Below, one piece after another: positions 43,231-52,315 of a stretch of DNA of 64,000 bases (position 1 is its first letter; every line of letters starts with the position of its first letter). Made by a program: the position numbers and the translations under genes. Source of the stretch: an uncultured Opitutaceae bacterium (GTDB lineage Bacteria > Verrucomicrobiota > Verrucomicrobiia > Opitutales > Opitutaceae); assembly GCA_903929355.1 (NCBI GenBank), contig CAIYUN010000074.1, positions 1 to 64,000 on the forward strand. The letters are read 5' to 3'. Below the pieces are notes generated by a model. The model worked only from the letters and a program-made list of their open reading frames with translations. It ran no database searches and was not told the origin of the DNA.

Positions 43231-43510
43231 TGGGCCATGACCGGAATTGGGGTGGCCGGAGCGGTGGCAGCGGTTGACGGGGTCGGCGTTCTCATGGGAA
43301 ACGAGGATGCGCCGACCCCGCAACGCGGGGGGTGGAATCAGTGGGTGGATTCTTCCGTGATGGTGCGTAGGATTTCACGGCCGCGCAGCCGGGCTGCGCG
43401 CAGTTTTTTGGCCATCGAATCTTGCAACGCAACTGTGGGGAGGATTGCGACCAACTCGTTTCCCAGAGTGACGAGCGTGTCGAAGTTAGCTTGTAACGCA
43501 TCAAATCTCA
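43231..43510 (-). repeat. Recombinase 5' remnant plus zinc-finger gene 3' end (repeat unit 2)
   Basis: The recombinase-like start at 43295 reads MRTPTPSTAATAPATPIPVM, parallel to the N-termini of the two other recombinase copies, then loses similarity around 43231. The flanking bases CGCGGGGGGTGGAATCAGTG mirror CGCGGGGGGCGGGATCGGCG in unit 1. This marks a third recombinase copy reduced to its first ~20 codons. Confidence 0.65.
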
Positions 43511-43820
43511 GCACCGAGAGTTGGTATTTTGCCAGGACGAATCGCGGGCGTCGGCGGCCCTTGAACCGTTTGAGCCGGCGCCAGTAATTGGGGTTTAGTT
43601 CGCGCCATTCGCGCACCCTGTCCCTGTCGTCGAAAAATTCCTTCCCGTATCGCGCGAGCATTTTTTCGCGCCATATGGCGTCGGATTTGGACTTCTTGAC
43701 CTTGGTGCAGGCCGGAGCGGAACAGTACCGTTGGAGCTTGCCCACGCGGTAATTGACGTTGAAGGGCCGCCCGCAGTGCGAGCAAGGCCGTGACAGGGGA
43801 TGTTTGGATTTTTGTTTCAT
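43338..43820 (-). CDS. Cys-rich zinc-finger-like protein associated with the recombinase module
   Basis: 160 residues. CSHCGRPFNVNYRVGKLQRY followed by CSAPACTKVKKSKSDAIWR gives a four-Cys zinc-binding pattern close to the N-terminus; such CxxCxxxF..RVGxxQRxC proteins are common next to recombinases and transposases. The rest is basic and helical (RVREWRELNPNYWRRLKRFK). The 3' part is duplicated in degraded form at 42290-42425, showing this gene was once followed directly by a recombinase gene. Confidence 0.65.
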   Translation of the reverse strand: MKQKSKHPLSRPCSHCGRPFNVNYRVGKLQRYCSAPACTKVKKSKSDAIWREKMLARYGKEFFDDRDRVREWRELNPNYWRRLKRFKGRRRPRFVLAKYQLSVLRFDALQANFDTLVTLGNELVAILPTVALQDSMAKKLRAARLRGREILRTITEESTH

Positions 43821-44209
43821 GACCCCCGGATTTTGGAGGTCGAAATGGGAACCAAGCAGTCGCCAGCGCTCCGGTCGATCCGATCACGAGGATTCTGGTG
43901 CCTGGGACTCCTCTGCGGGGCTGTGCTTCAGGGTTGGCGCCGTTGGCGTCCTGGCGGGCAACCAAGGAGGCACGCCGGCAGCCGCCATGGACCTCATGGC
44001 CGTTGGCTCGACCAAACGTATACGGCCGACTGTTGGCTTTCGGCTCGACACTTGCTTGACAGACCTACGCCGGTGCGGTTCATTTCTGGGAATTCGGGTG
44101 CGATCGCAAGCCGCGTGTCATTCGACAATGTGACACAGTGGACGTAAGTTTTTTCGACGAGACACAGAAAAGCTTTACGGAAAGCAACTAACGCAAGCCC
44201 GCGAAATAG
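43821..44209. other. Right-end region of island 2, no supported gene
   Basis: Open frames here overlap each other and look random. 44115-44165 contains TGACACA-type boxes (44131-44137, inverted at 44115-44120, AGACACAG near 44160) that match the three boxes at the left end, so the stretch probably holds integrase binding sites. Confidence 0.45.
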
Positions 44210-44256
44210 CTCTGACTCGTTCTGTCTAGGTTCGACTCCTAGTCGGGCAGCCAATT
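44210..44256 (+). repeat. attR of island 2
   Basis: 47-bp copy of the tRNA-Gln 3' part with two adjacent mismatches relative to 28798-28844. No 5' half of a tRNA is present. Confidence 0.9.
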
Positions 44257-44585
44257 CTTCTGAAATGCGGATTGCGGACTGCGGAGTGCGGAGTTTTTTA
44301 ACCGCGAATACGGGGGGGGATATGGAATGTGGAACTCAGGAAATCAGGGGACAGAAGGGGCGGAGGGCGGAGTGCGGACTGCGGATTGCGGAATTTTGAA
44401 ACCGCGAATGGGGAGGATTATGGAGCTCAGGAAATCAGGGAGCGGAAGGCGGATGGAGGAGGGCGAAGGTCGGAGGCCGGAAAAGTCGAAAGTCAAAAGT
44501 CGGAATCGAGTAGGAGAACGAGGCGGAGGCTGAATCTTCGGCCGGCTCCTGAATCCTGAATTCTGGCTCCTGACTCCTTCCGAAC
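44257..44585. repeat. Spacer with GCGGANTGCGGA and GGAACTCAGGAAATCAGG repeats
   Basis: 44264-44296 and 44368-44392 hold GCGGATTGCGGACTGCGGAG-like tandem units followed by AACCGCGAAT. 44331-44352 and 44420-44442 hold CTCAGGAAATCAGGG. 44465-44500 holds GGAAAAGTCGAAAGTCAAAA-type repeats. No gene. Confidence 0.6.
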
Positions 44586-47132
44586 TCACCGCCACTCATG
44601 CCGGGGATACCGCCGGGAGAGCTCGGTTTTGATCTTGGGGTATTGCTCCCGCCAGAAACTGGTCAGGTCGTCCGTCACTTGGATCGGGCGTTGGTTGGGG
44701 GCGAGGACCTCGATCTTCACCTGCACCCGGCCATGGCCCAGGGTAAATTTGCCTTCGATGCCGTAGAGCTCCTGGATGCGCGCGCTGAGCACGGGCGGCC
44801 CTTCTTTGTAGTAAGTGAGGCGCGAGCGGCGGCCGTTGGCCATCGTGAGTTTCTCAGGGAGATAAACGTCGAGCACGGCGAGCTGCTCGGCGGTCAGCCA
44901 GTCGCGGAGCACGGGCATGACCTCCTTCTCCCGCACCGCCCGTGCGCCCAGTTCGCCGTAGCAGATCTGCTCGATGAGCGTGGCCCGGTCGGCGTCGGTG
45001 AGCGGGTTGACCTCCAACTCGGGAAACCATTCGGCCAGGCGGTTCACCCGGGTGATCCATTGCTCCACGTTCTCATCCCAGGCCTCCAGCTTGAGGCGAC
45101 CGGCGAGCACCTCCTGAGTGAGGAGCGCGGCGGCCTCATTGAGGGGGGCTTCGTCGGCCCCCGCCTTGGCGTCGAGCACCAGGTCACGGAAGCGGCGTTC
45201 GCGCCGCGTGACGACGCGCTTGGCCTGCGGGTCGTAAACCACGGCGCGAATTTCGCGGAAGTCGTCGGGAAACAGCTCCCGCAGCCAGGGCTCCTCGATG
45301 GCGGTGGCGACCGAGAGGATGGTGCTGACCTCGCCGTCGCGCCCGCCGATCTCGCTGATCTCGGCCGCGACGAACAGGGGTGATTGCTGGATCGCGCTCT
45401 CACGTGCGAGCACTCCGCGCCGGCCGTGGACGAGCTCGCAGCGCAGGGTGCCGCCGTCCAGCCGCTTCGCCAACTGGTCGGAAAAGCCGGCGAGCACGCA
45501 TTTGCGCACGGCGGGGCCATCCAGGCGCTGCTCGGTGAGGTCGAGACCCTCCTTGGCGGCAATCTCAAGGAACTGCTCAAACAACGGCCCGACCTGGCGC
45601 GCGCCCTGCGCGTGGAGGCCGAGGCGGCGGCAGGCGTCGAGGGAGAAATTGTTCCGGTCGGCATAACGCCACGCGCGCATGAGGAGGAAGAAATCGCTCT
45701 CGTGCTCCTCGCCGAACAGCTCTTCGCGGGCCTCCTCGACCGCACGCGGCACGCCGCGCAGCAGGAAGTTGCGCCCCTGCGTCAGCGCCGCCATGAGGGC
45801 GACCGGCCGAACACACCCACGCTCCTGCGCGGCGAGAAACATCCGCGCATAGCGCGGATGCACCGGGAAACGGAGCATTTTGCGGCCGAGCGGGGTGATG
45901 GAGGGGAGCGCGATCGCCCCCGGTCGCGTTTCCACGGCGCCCAAATCCGCCAGCAGCATTTCGGCGCGCGCCAGCGCGCGGGGGTCGGGTTTCTCCAGCC
46001 ACGGGAAGTTGGCGATGTCGTCAATGCCGGCGGCCTTGAGGGTGAGCACGACCTCGGAGAGGTCGAGCCGCTTGACCTCGGGCAGCTCCTGCGCGGCGCG
46101 CTGGGCGTGTTCGCGTTCCGTCCAGAGGCGCACGCAGACGCCCGGGGCGGTACGGCCGGCGCGGCCGGCGCGCTGGTCGGCGCTGGCGCGCGAGATTTTT
46201 TCCACGAGCAGCGTGTTGATGCCGCGATGCGGGTCGAACCGCGCGAGGCGCGCGAGGCCGCCATCAATCACCGCCGTGACGCCGTCGATGGTGAGGGAGG
46301 TTTCGGCCACATTGGTGGAGACGATGATCTTCCGGGAGTCGTAACGGGCGACGGCCCGGTCCTGCTGCTCCGGGGGCAGCTCGCCGTGGAGAGGGAAGGT
46401 GATAAAGTCGCGCAGCGCGCGGTTGCCCTGGATGGCTTGCACGGTGCGGCTGATCTCATAGGCGCCGGGCATGAACACGAGGAAGTCACCGCCCGTCGCG
46501 GCGGCGACGCGCTCGCACTCACGAGCGGCCACGTCCCACACCGGCTCGTGCTCGAAGTCCACGGCCTTGGGCAGATACTCGACCCGCACGGGAAAGGTGC
46601 GGCCCGACGACACGAGCACCTCGCACGGCGCGAGGTAGTCGCGCAGCAGGGCGGTCTCGAGCGTGGCCGACATGACGATGACCCGGAGGTCGGGGCGCGT
46701 GGTCCGCTGAATCTGGAGCGCACGGGCGAGCGAGATGTCGCCGTAGAGGTGGCGCTCGTGAAACTCGTCAAAGACCAGGGCACCGACGCCGCGCAGATTG
46801 GGGTCGAAGGACATCTGGCGGAGCAGAATCCCCTCGGTGACGAAGCGGATTTTGGTTTTGGCCGACACGCGGGACTCGAGCCGGATCTGGTAGCCGACCT
46901 CCTCGCCCAGCTCGCAGCCGACCTCCTCGGCGACGCGCCGCGCGAGCATGCGCGCGGCGAGGCGACGCGGCTGGAGGACGACGACCTCGCCGGCGCCGAG
47001 CAGGCCGTGGCGGAGGAGCATCTGCGGTACCTGGGTGGATTTACCGGAACCGGTGGGCGCCTGCACGACGAGGCGGCCGCCGGCGCGCAGTTGCGCGACA
47101 AGGGCGGACTCGAGCTCGTAGATGGGCAACAT
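44586..47132 (-). CDS. hrpB: HrpB-type ATP-dependent RNA helicase
   Basis: 848 residues, the usual length. DEAH-type motifs in order: VVQAPTGSGKSTQVPQML (I), PRRLAARMLARRVAEE (Ia), VFDEFHERHLYGD (II, DEFH), MSATLE (III), VSTNVAETSLTIDGVTAVID (V) and DQRAGRAGRTAPGVCVRLW (VI). The C-terminal HrpB region ends in TSFWREQYPKIKTELSRRYP then RHEWR, the usual HrpB ending. Cytoplasmic; the biological role of HrpB is poorly defined in most bacteria. Flanked by repeat-rich spacers, so it is probably a single-gene unit. Confidence 0.92.
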   Translation of the reverse strand: MLPIYELESALVAQLRAGGRLVVQAPTGSGKSTQVPQMLLRHGLLGAGEVVVLQPRRLAARMLARRVAEEVGCELGEEVGYQIRLESRVSAKTKIRFVTEGILLRQMSFDPNLRGVGALVFDEFHERHLYGDISLARALQIQRTTRPDLRVIVMSATLETALLRDYLAPCEVLVSSGRTFPVRVEYLPKAVDFEHEPVWDVAARECERVAAATGGDFLVFMPGAYEISRTVQAIQGNRALRDFITFPLHGELPPEQQDRAVARYDSRKIIVSTNVAETSLTIDGVTAVIDGGLARLARFDPHRGINTLLVEKISRASADQRAGRAGRTAPGVCVRLWTEREHAQRAAQELPEVKRLDLSEVVLTLKAAGIDDIANFPWLEKPDPRALARAEMLLADLGAVETRPGAIALPSITPLGRKMLRFPVHPRYARMFLAAQERGCVRPVALMAALTQGRNFLLRGVPRAVEEAREELFGEEHESDFFLLMRAWRYADRNNFSLDACRRLGLHAQGARQVGPLFEQFLEIAAKEGLDLTEQRLDGPAVRKCVLAGFSDQLAKRLDGGTLRCELVHGRRGVLARESAIQQSPLFVAAEISEIGGRDGEVSTILSVATAIEEPWLRELFPDDFREIRAVVYDPQAKRVVTRRERRFRDLVLDAKAGADEAPLNEAAALLTQEVLAGRLKLEAWDENVEQWITRVNRLAEWFPELEVNPLTDADRATLIEQICYGELGARAVREKEVMPVLRDWLTAEQLAVLDVYLPEKLTMANGRRSRLTYYKEGPPVLSARIQELYGIEGKFTLGHGRVQVKIEVLAPNQRPIQVTDDLTSFWREQYPKIKTELSRRYPRHEWR

Positions 47133-47639
47133 GGAAATTTGGATTTTGGATTTTGGAGTTTGGAATGTGAAAGGCCGAAGGGCTGAAGGCCGGAAGTAAT
47201 CTGGAACTCAGGAAATCAGGAACGGAGGTTTTTGGCTGCAAAAAGGCCCAGAAAACCGAAAAAAACCCTGCTCCGCCAATCCAAATTCCGAAATCCAAGC
47301 TCGCCAATTTTTCCATGCACAAGTTGTTCACCAATTGTGCACCGGTGCGTTGGTGGTGAATAAGTTGTAAGGAAGAAACTCGTGACTTTTAAGAGGTAAA
47401 ACCACACCTTTGGCATCGTTCCTTGATAGAACAGCCTGGCGCACGGCGGCCTGAAAAGGCGGTCGGAAGCGGGGGCTGGGATAATCCCGGGCAACCGGGG
47501 AACGGGGGGCTGAAGCTGGTTCGGCCTTCCCCTCCATGGCGAGTGATCGCCACGGCAGGCAGATATCACCAGCTCCTCTGGCCGCGGGTTCGTGCCCGCG
47601 CCAGTATACACGATCAGGAGCTGAGCGGATCCCGGCGCG
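47133..47639. repeat. Gene-free spacer with dispersed repeats
   Basis: 47200-47225 has GGAACTCAGGAAATCAGGAA, and 47135-47170 has TTTGGATTTTGGATTTTGGA. The rest has no gene or clear feature. Confidence 0.45.
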
Positions 47640-48280
47640 AATCAGAAACCGCGTCCGGGCCGAGTCAGGTGCGGGGGAGGTTTCGGCCCCCGCGCTGATA
47701 CTGTGACCCAGAGGGTTCCGGCTGCTACAGTACACCGGCACGCGCATGTGATGTCCGGCGGGGCCACCCCGCCAGAAGGCCCGCCCTCACCGGCGGGCGC
47801 GCAAAGGGCGTCATGAGCGCGGGGAGCGAGCGGGTTTGGCAAAGCCTGCAAACGCTCCTGACTTGGGGCGGCGCGACAAACCGCGTCACCCAACTGCAAA
47901 GCCAACGCAGCCAGCGAGGTAAGAGGTCAGACCCGTCACACGGGGCCAACGCCCGGCCAAAAGCCGGGGCCGTCCCCGTGGCCAAGGTGCCGACGCGAAC
48001 GCCACAGCTTGTAGGCGTGTCAGCACCCTGTCCGGCGTCCCGTGCTCGGCAGAGCGCGGTCGAACCGGGCAAAGAGGCCTCACTCGTCATCCCCGGCCGG
48101 CAACGGCCAGGGCGGTCCCGCCATGAGACCGAATGCAACGCTTGCCGCGTTGAGTGGCGTCGGGGAGCACACGGCCCGCGAAAGCGAGAGCGCCCAATGT
48201 GTGCGCCGGGAAAGAGTGCGTGGCGAGCACCCACCCCCCATTAGAACCCGTCGGGCTTCGGCCCGGCGGGTTTTTTTGTG
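47640..48280 (+). ncRNA. Candidate long structured non-coding RNA
   Basis: About 600 GC-rich bases with no believable protein frame, dense in short complementary stretches (GCCCGGCCAAAAGCCGGGGC at 47950, GGGGGAGGTTTCGGCCCCCG at 47671, GGCCCGCCCTCACCGGCGGG at 47777) and ending in an excellent terminator (48245-48277). A strong terminator without a gene before it implies a transcript. It does not show RNase P RNA, tmRNA or 6S landmarks by eye. Length and limits are estimates; the 5' end is unknown. Confidence 0.4.
48245..48277 (+). terminator. Strong rho-independent terminator with TTCG tetraloop
   Basis: AACCCGTCGGGC, loop TTCG, GCCCGGCGGGTT: a 12-bp stem with one G-T pair, followed by seven T. 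No coding gene lies upstream on this strand. Confidence 0.85.
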
Positions 48281-48754
48281 GGCGGAAAGAGGGACAATGG
48301 GGAACTCAGGAAATCAGGGAGGGGGGGCGGATGAGTTCTTGGTTCCTCGTGCTTGGTTCTTGGTTGCGAGGGAACCTGGCAGGGAGGGAACGGGGGCGGG
48401 CGCATGTTAGATGTCAGAGGTCAGAGGACGGATGTCAGAGGGCAGAGGTCGAAAGTCGAAGGTCGAAGGTCGGAAGCAGAGGGCGGAGGGCAGAGTTCGG
48501 AGGGAGGAGGTGGGTTTCCGGCAATCTTCCCATCCTGGAGCAGTCACGGTCCCTATACGGATGAAGGGCTCCGCTCGCCCAAGCTGTCGTCATGGACGCT
48601 AAGGCAAAGGTAACGTCTCCTGGAAAATGGCGAGTTCGCACTGTCAGGGAGCCGCCATGGCCTCGCCGCCGCCCCTCTCACTCGCCGCTCGCCCCGCTCC
48701 GCCTCTTCTGCTCCAGTGGCGTGGTCCGGCTCCTCCCTCTGCGACCACCCAACC
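48281..48754. repeat. Spacer with low-complexity repeats
   Basis: 48300-48322 has GGAACTCAGGAAATCAGGGA, 48330-48360 has GAGTTCTTGGTTCCTCGTGC, and 48405-48500 has tandem variants of GTCAGAGG and GAAGGTCGGAAG-like units. No gene before 48755. Confidence 0.55.
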
Positions 48755-49327
48755 ATGGCAAGCTCACGACCGCCCACCCTGAGCGTGGAATATGTCCTTA
48801 CCCCGGAGGACTACCTCGCGAGTCAGGCATACCAGCGCGCCCACCCGTCGTCGGCCCGACGGCGGCGTGTGGGGGATCTGCGCATCGTACGTATTTTGCT
48901 GCCGGTCCTTTTTTCAGTGAGCGTCGGCTTGACGTGGATTTCGATGGGATGGAAAGAGGCGTTGCAACAGTTCTTTATCCTGGGTTCCATCTGCGTGGCC
49001 ACGATCTTCTTGATCCCTTGGTGTATGGGCCGCTTGTTTGGTTGGTCTGTCAGCCGGAAAATCACCCGCTTGCATCGGGAGGGGAAAACTCGGGCCCGGG
49101 TCGCGATCACCCCGGAAGGTATCTCCCAGGGGAATGACCAGCGGCAGCGCACGTTCCACTGGGAGGAGGTGGAGTCCGTGGTCCGCGACGGCGACATGGT
49201 CTTTTTCTACCATGGTCCCGCCATCTTTCTGGGCGTCCCGCAGCGGGCATTTCCCAGTGTGGCGGAATTTGACGAGTTCGTGCAGATCGCCGAGCGTTAC
49301 CATGCCAACCCCACGGATCCGGGCTAA
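48755..49327 (+). CDS. YcxB-like membrane protein
   Basis: 190 residues from ATG 48755 (an upstream GTG at 48716 adds 13 unlikely residues). N-terminal VEYVLTPEDYLASQAYQRAH, two membrane helices (about residues 44-65 LLPVLFSVSVGLTWIS and 75-98 FFILGSICVATIFLIPW), and a C-terminal YcxB-type domain (ITPEGISQGNDQRQRTFHWE, YHGPAIFLGVPQRAFPS). The YcxB-like fold is small and of unknown function at the inner membrane. The next gene follows after 42 bases. Confidence 0.7.
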   Translation: MASSRPPTLSVEYVLTPEDYLASQAYQRAHPSSARRRRVGDLRIVRILLPVLFSVSVGLTWISMGWKEALQQFFILGSICVATIFLIPWCMGRLFGWSVSRKITRLHREGKTRARVAITPEGISQGNDQRQRTFHWEEVESVVRDGDMVFFYHGPAIFLGVPQRAFPSVAEFDEFVQIAERYHANPTDPG

Positions 49328-49369
49328 CAACGCTCACGGTTCTGCCAACAGGGGCAGGCCGGCCAACTC

Positions 49370-49843
49370 ATGCCCATCATCCATCTCACGACTGTGATCG
49401 GCGCGCCGCGGGAGCGGGTGTTTGACCTCGCGCGCAGCATTGACGCGCATCAGGACTCGACCTCGGGCACAGGTGAGCGTGCAGTCGCCGGTGTCACCCA
49501 GGGCCTGATCGGGCTCCATGAGGAGGTGACGTGGGAGGCGCGGCATCTTGGCGTCCGGCAACACCTCACGGTCCGCATCACCGCCCTCGAGCGCCCGAAA
49601 CATTTTCAGGACATCATGGTTAAGGGAGCCTTCCGGCGCATGACCCACGACCATGATTTTGTCGATCATCCCCAAGGAACACTGATGACCGACCGGTTCG
49701 ACTTTGCCTCGCCGTTCGGTGTGCTCGGGGCCGTGGTGGACCGGCTTTTCCTCGCGGGGTATCTGCGCCGCTTCATCGTGCAGAGGAACGAGATTCTGAA
49801 GCGAATGGCGGAGTCGGAGGAGTGGCGACGTTATTTGAGGTAG
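49370..49843 (+). CDS. SRPBCC-family protein
   Basis: 157 residues. Starts MPIIHLTTVIGAPRERVFDL, the usual beginning of START/Bet v1-like helix-grip proteins, with middle strands (EEVTWEARHLGVRQHLTVRI) and the C-terminal helix FIVQRNEILKRMAESEEWRR. Such proteins bind small hydrophobic ligands; the ligand is unknown. Probably in one unit with the YcxB-like gene. Confidence 0.78.
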   Translation: MPIIHLTTVIGAPRERVFDLARSIDAHQDSTSGTGERAVAGVTQGLIGLHEEVTWEARHLGVRQHLTVRITALERPKHFQDIMVKGAFRRMTHDHDFVDHPQGTLMTDRFDFASPFGVLGAVVDRLFLAGYLRRFIVQRNEILKRMAESEEWRRYLR

Positions 49844-50146
49844 GGGAACAGGTGAAACCGATTTAGTCAGACGGAAAACTCTAACCACGGATGGACACGG
49901 ATCAACACGGATTAAGACCTTAAACCCACGGAGATTTTGAACCACTAATTTTCACTTATATCCACTAATGTGTTGGAACAGAATCGGGACTGAGCAGAAA
50001 GGGGAAAGGTGAAGAGGTGGGAGTGCTTGGTGTAGCCGGGGTCGGTGACCCCGGTGTCGGGCAAGCAATTTCGGACCGGGGTCAGCGACCCCGGCTACAG
50101 TTGACCTGAAATGGGCGCAGCAAGTCTGCTGCCCCTACGCGGGAAC
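49844..50146. repeat. Spacer with dispersed repeats
   Basis: 49885-49915 has CCACGGATGGACACGGATCA then ACACGGATTAAG. 49940-49975 has CACTAATTTTCACTTATATC then CACTAATG. 50035-50100 has two close copies of GGGGTCGGTGACCCCGG / GGGGTCAGCGACCCCGGCTA, forming hairpins. No gene. Confidence 0.65.
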
Positions 50147-52315
50147 CTATTCGTTCAGGGCCACGGGGGCGCTGGCGCCCGAGGCGTGGTTCTCGTCAAG
50201 CTCGAGGCGCAGGTAGTCGTACACCACGCCGGAGGTCAGCTCGCCGGCGGGGACCGTGAGTTCCACGGTGTTTTCGCCTTCATGCAGCAGCGCGGCGTCG
50301 AAGGGCTGCAAGTATTGGCGCCACACGCCTTTGTTCGTGTTATAGCGGAGCGCGTTGGTCGAGATGATCTTAATCGAGCCCACGCTCTTTTGGTTGACGC
50401 CCACGGAGAGTCCGCCGGGCGCCCCGGGATTGTTCAGCCCAGCAGTGCTATCCGAGCCCGCCAGCGCCACGCGCAGGGTCGCCTGACCCTTGGGCGCGTG
50501 GTCGAGGTTGAACTTGATCGTCCAAGTGGTCGCCCGGCCCCGACCCCAGGTGCGCCACATGTCCTGGGTGCCGGTCGCGGTCTTGATCCAGCCAAAGGGC
50601 TGGTTGGCGGGATCCTTGGCGTCGGGGTTGATCCAGGATGTGTTTTCCGAGTGGGGTGTCTGCTGGAAGAACCAGTCCTTGTGGTAATCGCTTTTCCCGA
50701 TCGTGTAGGTGATGTCGTTGGGGAACAGGAGCGGATAACGCAGACCCCAGCCCCAGAGCCAGTAGTTGGCTGCGTCGCCCTTGAAGAATTTGTCACCGGT
50801 GCGATCGGGATAGCCGATTTCCCAGACCTGCTGGCCGTAGCGCACGGGCTTCCATTGGAGCTGGCCCAAGTCCAGACTCTTGCCGGGTTCCACGGTGATG
50901 TCGGTCTGCGCGAACTCCCCGAGCACCCCGTCGGCGAACGCATGGAGCGTGTATTTGCCGGCGCGGACATTGGTCAGGGTGAATTTTCCGTCCTCGGTGC
51001 CGTCGTTCCAGAACTGGTAGTAGTTGCCGTCGTGCTCCCAGGTGACCACGTTGCCGTTGCCTGCCCGTGAGACAAACCCGCCGGCATTGCTGGTGAATTC
51101 CGGGTGGGCGAGGCCGACGGTGAGGTGGGGCAGCTTGGTGGACGCGGCCTGCGGGTCGTTGAGGACCAGCCGACCGGTCACGGTACCGCGCTGGTCGCGG
51201 TGCGGATAGTCCACGCCGTTGACCCAGTCGTAGGGCCAGTGCGCCTTTTCCACCTTGGCCTGGTCGAGCGCGTCATGGAAGAGGGCGGTGGCGTTGTCAT
51301 GCCATGCGGGCGGCACGATGGGGTTGCCGGCGGTGGCGGCCAGCGTGGCGAGGTCGGCCTCTGACGGGACCTTGGGGTCGGCGAGGGCGTTGCAATAGAC
51401 AAAGATGGGGCCGATGACCTTGTTCCAGGCCTCCCCGGCGGGGATGTTGCAGCCCGCGCCGCCGCCATAGTGGCCGGCGCACCAGTAATCGAGGATGATG
51501 GGGTCGGGGTTGTCGTTGGCGTCAAAATGGCAGACCAGCTCCAGCTTGGAGGCACCGCCGCTCAGGTATTCGGTGGTGGGGTTGATGAACCAGACCCCGA
51601 TGTGGTCCTTGGTGCTCGACCAGCCGTAGGCGGGAATGCGATACTGCTCGGCGTTGTAGCTGTATTTGTGCTCGACGGAGTTTTTGTAAAAACCGGTGCT
51701 GAGGAGGCGCTGCTCCTTGGCGTGAATCACGACGCCCGTGCCCCAGTCCTGCGGGGTGCATTCGAGCAGGTTGCGGTCGGCGTCCACTGAGATCCAGTTG
51801 AAGTCCTTGTTCAATTTGGTGATGTAGCGGCTCTCGCCCTCGCCGGCGGCGGCATAGGAGGCCGGGTGGTTGTAAATCCCATACACGAAGATGCCGCTCG
51901 CGCCGCGTTCCAGATCGTAGCGAAACTCCATGTCAAAGCCCCGGCCACCGGTGACGCCCTTGACGGCCACCTCGGCGCGCGCGCCGTCGTTTTTCGCCGG
52001 GTCGATGGTGATGGACTGGGTCAACTGGCCGGTCGGCGCCTGCTCCCAGTAGCCGCCGCCACTTCCCCCCATGGTGTTGATGCCATGAAACATCAGCGCG
52101 GTCATGCGGCCGTCGCGTTTGCTGACGGTTGCCTTGACGATGCCATTGTCGAGGGTCCAGTTGGCGCCGTTGTCGATTACCGTCACCGGGGCGTTGACCT
52201 GGGGCTTGGCGATGGAGGGAGAGCCGGCGGCGCCCAGGCCGGGGACGGCCAGGGCGAGAGAAACAAAGGCGGCGGTCAGGAGGCTGCGCGAGTGGGCGGG
52301 CAGGGGAGTTTTCAT
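50147..52315 (-). CDS. Secreted rhamnogalacturonate lyase-like protein (PL4)
   Basis: 722 residues from ATG 52315, with a signal peptide (about residues 1-30, ending VPGLGAAG). N-terminal beta-sandwich (WTLDNGIVKATVSKRDGRMT, FMFHGINTMGG-type region LMFHGINTMGGSGGGYWEQ), middle fibronectin-like part (FTLTNVRAGKYTLHAFADGV then LGEF) and C-terminal carbohydrate-binding-like sandwich (VWEIGYPDRTGDKFFKGDAA, TTWTIKFNLDHAPKGQATLR). This domain order is that of PL4 lyases, which cleave rhamnogalacturonan I of pectin. It implies plant polysaccharide use outside the cytoplasm. Stands alone; a nearby regulator or transporter is not seen. Confidence 0.85.
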   Translation of the reverse strand: MKTPLPAHSRSLLTAAFVSLALAVPGLGAAGSPSIAKPQVNAPVTVIDNGANWTLDNGIVKATVSKRDGRMTALMFHGINTMGGSGGGYWEQAPTGQLTQSITIDPAKNDGARAEVAVKGVTGGRGFDMEFRYDLERGASGIFVYGIYNHPASYAAAGEGESRYITKLNKDFNWISVDADRNLLECTPQDWGTGVVIHAKEQRLLSTGFYKNSVEHKYSYNAEQYRIPAYGWSSTKDHIGVWFINPTTEYLSGGASKLELVCHFDANDNPDPIILDYWCAGHYGGGAGCNIPAGEAWNKVIGPIFVYCNALADPKVPSEADLATLAATAGNPIVPPAWHDNATALFHDALDQAKVEKAHWPYDWVNGVDYPHRDQRGTVTGRLVLNDPQAASTKLPHLTVGLAHPEFTSNAGGFVSRAGNGNVVTWEHDGNYYQFWNDGTEDGKFTLTNVRAGKYTLHAFADGVLGEFAQTDITVEPGKSLDLGQLQWKPVRYGQQVWEIGYPDRTGDKFFKGDAANYWLWGWGLRYPLLFPNDITYTIGKSDYHKDWFFQQTPHSENTSWINPDAKDPANQPFGWIKTATGTQDMWRTWGRGRATTWTIKFNLDHAPKGQATLRVALAGSDSTAGLNNPGAPGGLSVGVNQKSVGSIKIISTNALRYNTNKGVWRQYLQPFDAALLHEGENTVELTVPAGELTSGVVYDYLRLELDENHASGASAPVALNE

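Larger units (their letters stand above)
28798..44256. mobile_element. Genomic island 2 integrated in tRNA-Gln (15.41 kb between repeats)
   Basis: Bounded by near-perfect 47-bp repeats of the tRNA-Gln 3' end, led by a (frameshifted) tyrosine recombinase. It carries the same repressor-operator-A-B-leader-C-D-replication cassette as island 1, followed by a nucleotidyltransferase and a truncated DnaB-like helicase, regulators, a candidate toxin-antitoxin pair and a serine recombinase-RepB-ParB module. The disrupted integrase and several truncated genes suggest an immobile or decaying element. Confidence 0.88.

Noticed and set aside
43753-44147. Frames of 115-126 codons near the right end of island 2
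   Set aside because: Two overlapping frames with random composition; the region is better explained as att-flanking sites.
47640-48280. Identity as RNase P RNA or tmRNA
   Set aside because: Some words (GGTAAGAGG, AGAACCCG) recall RNase P RNA, but the order and the main conserved boxes are missing; no tmRNA ends or tag frame found.
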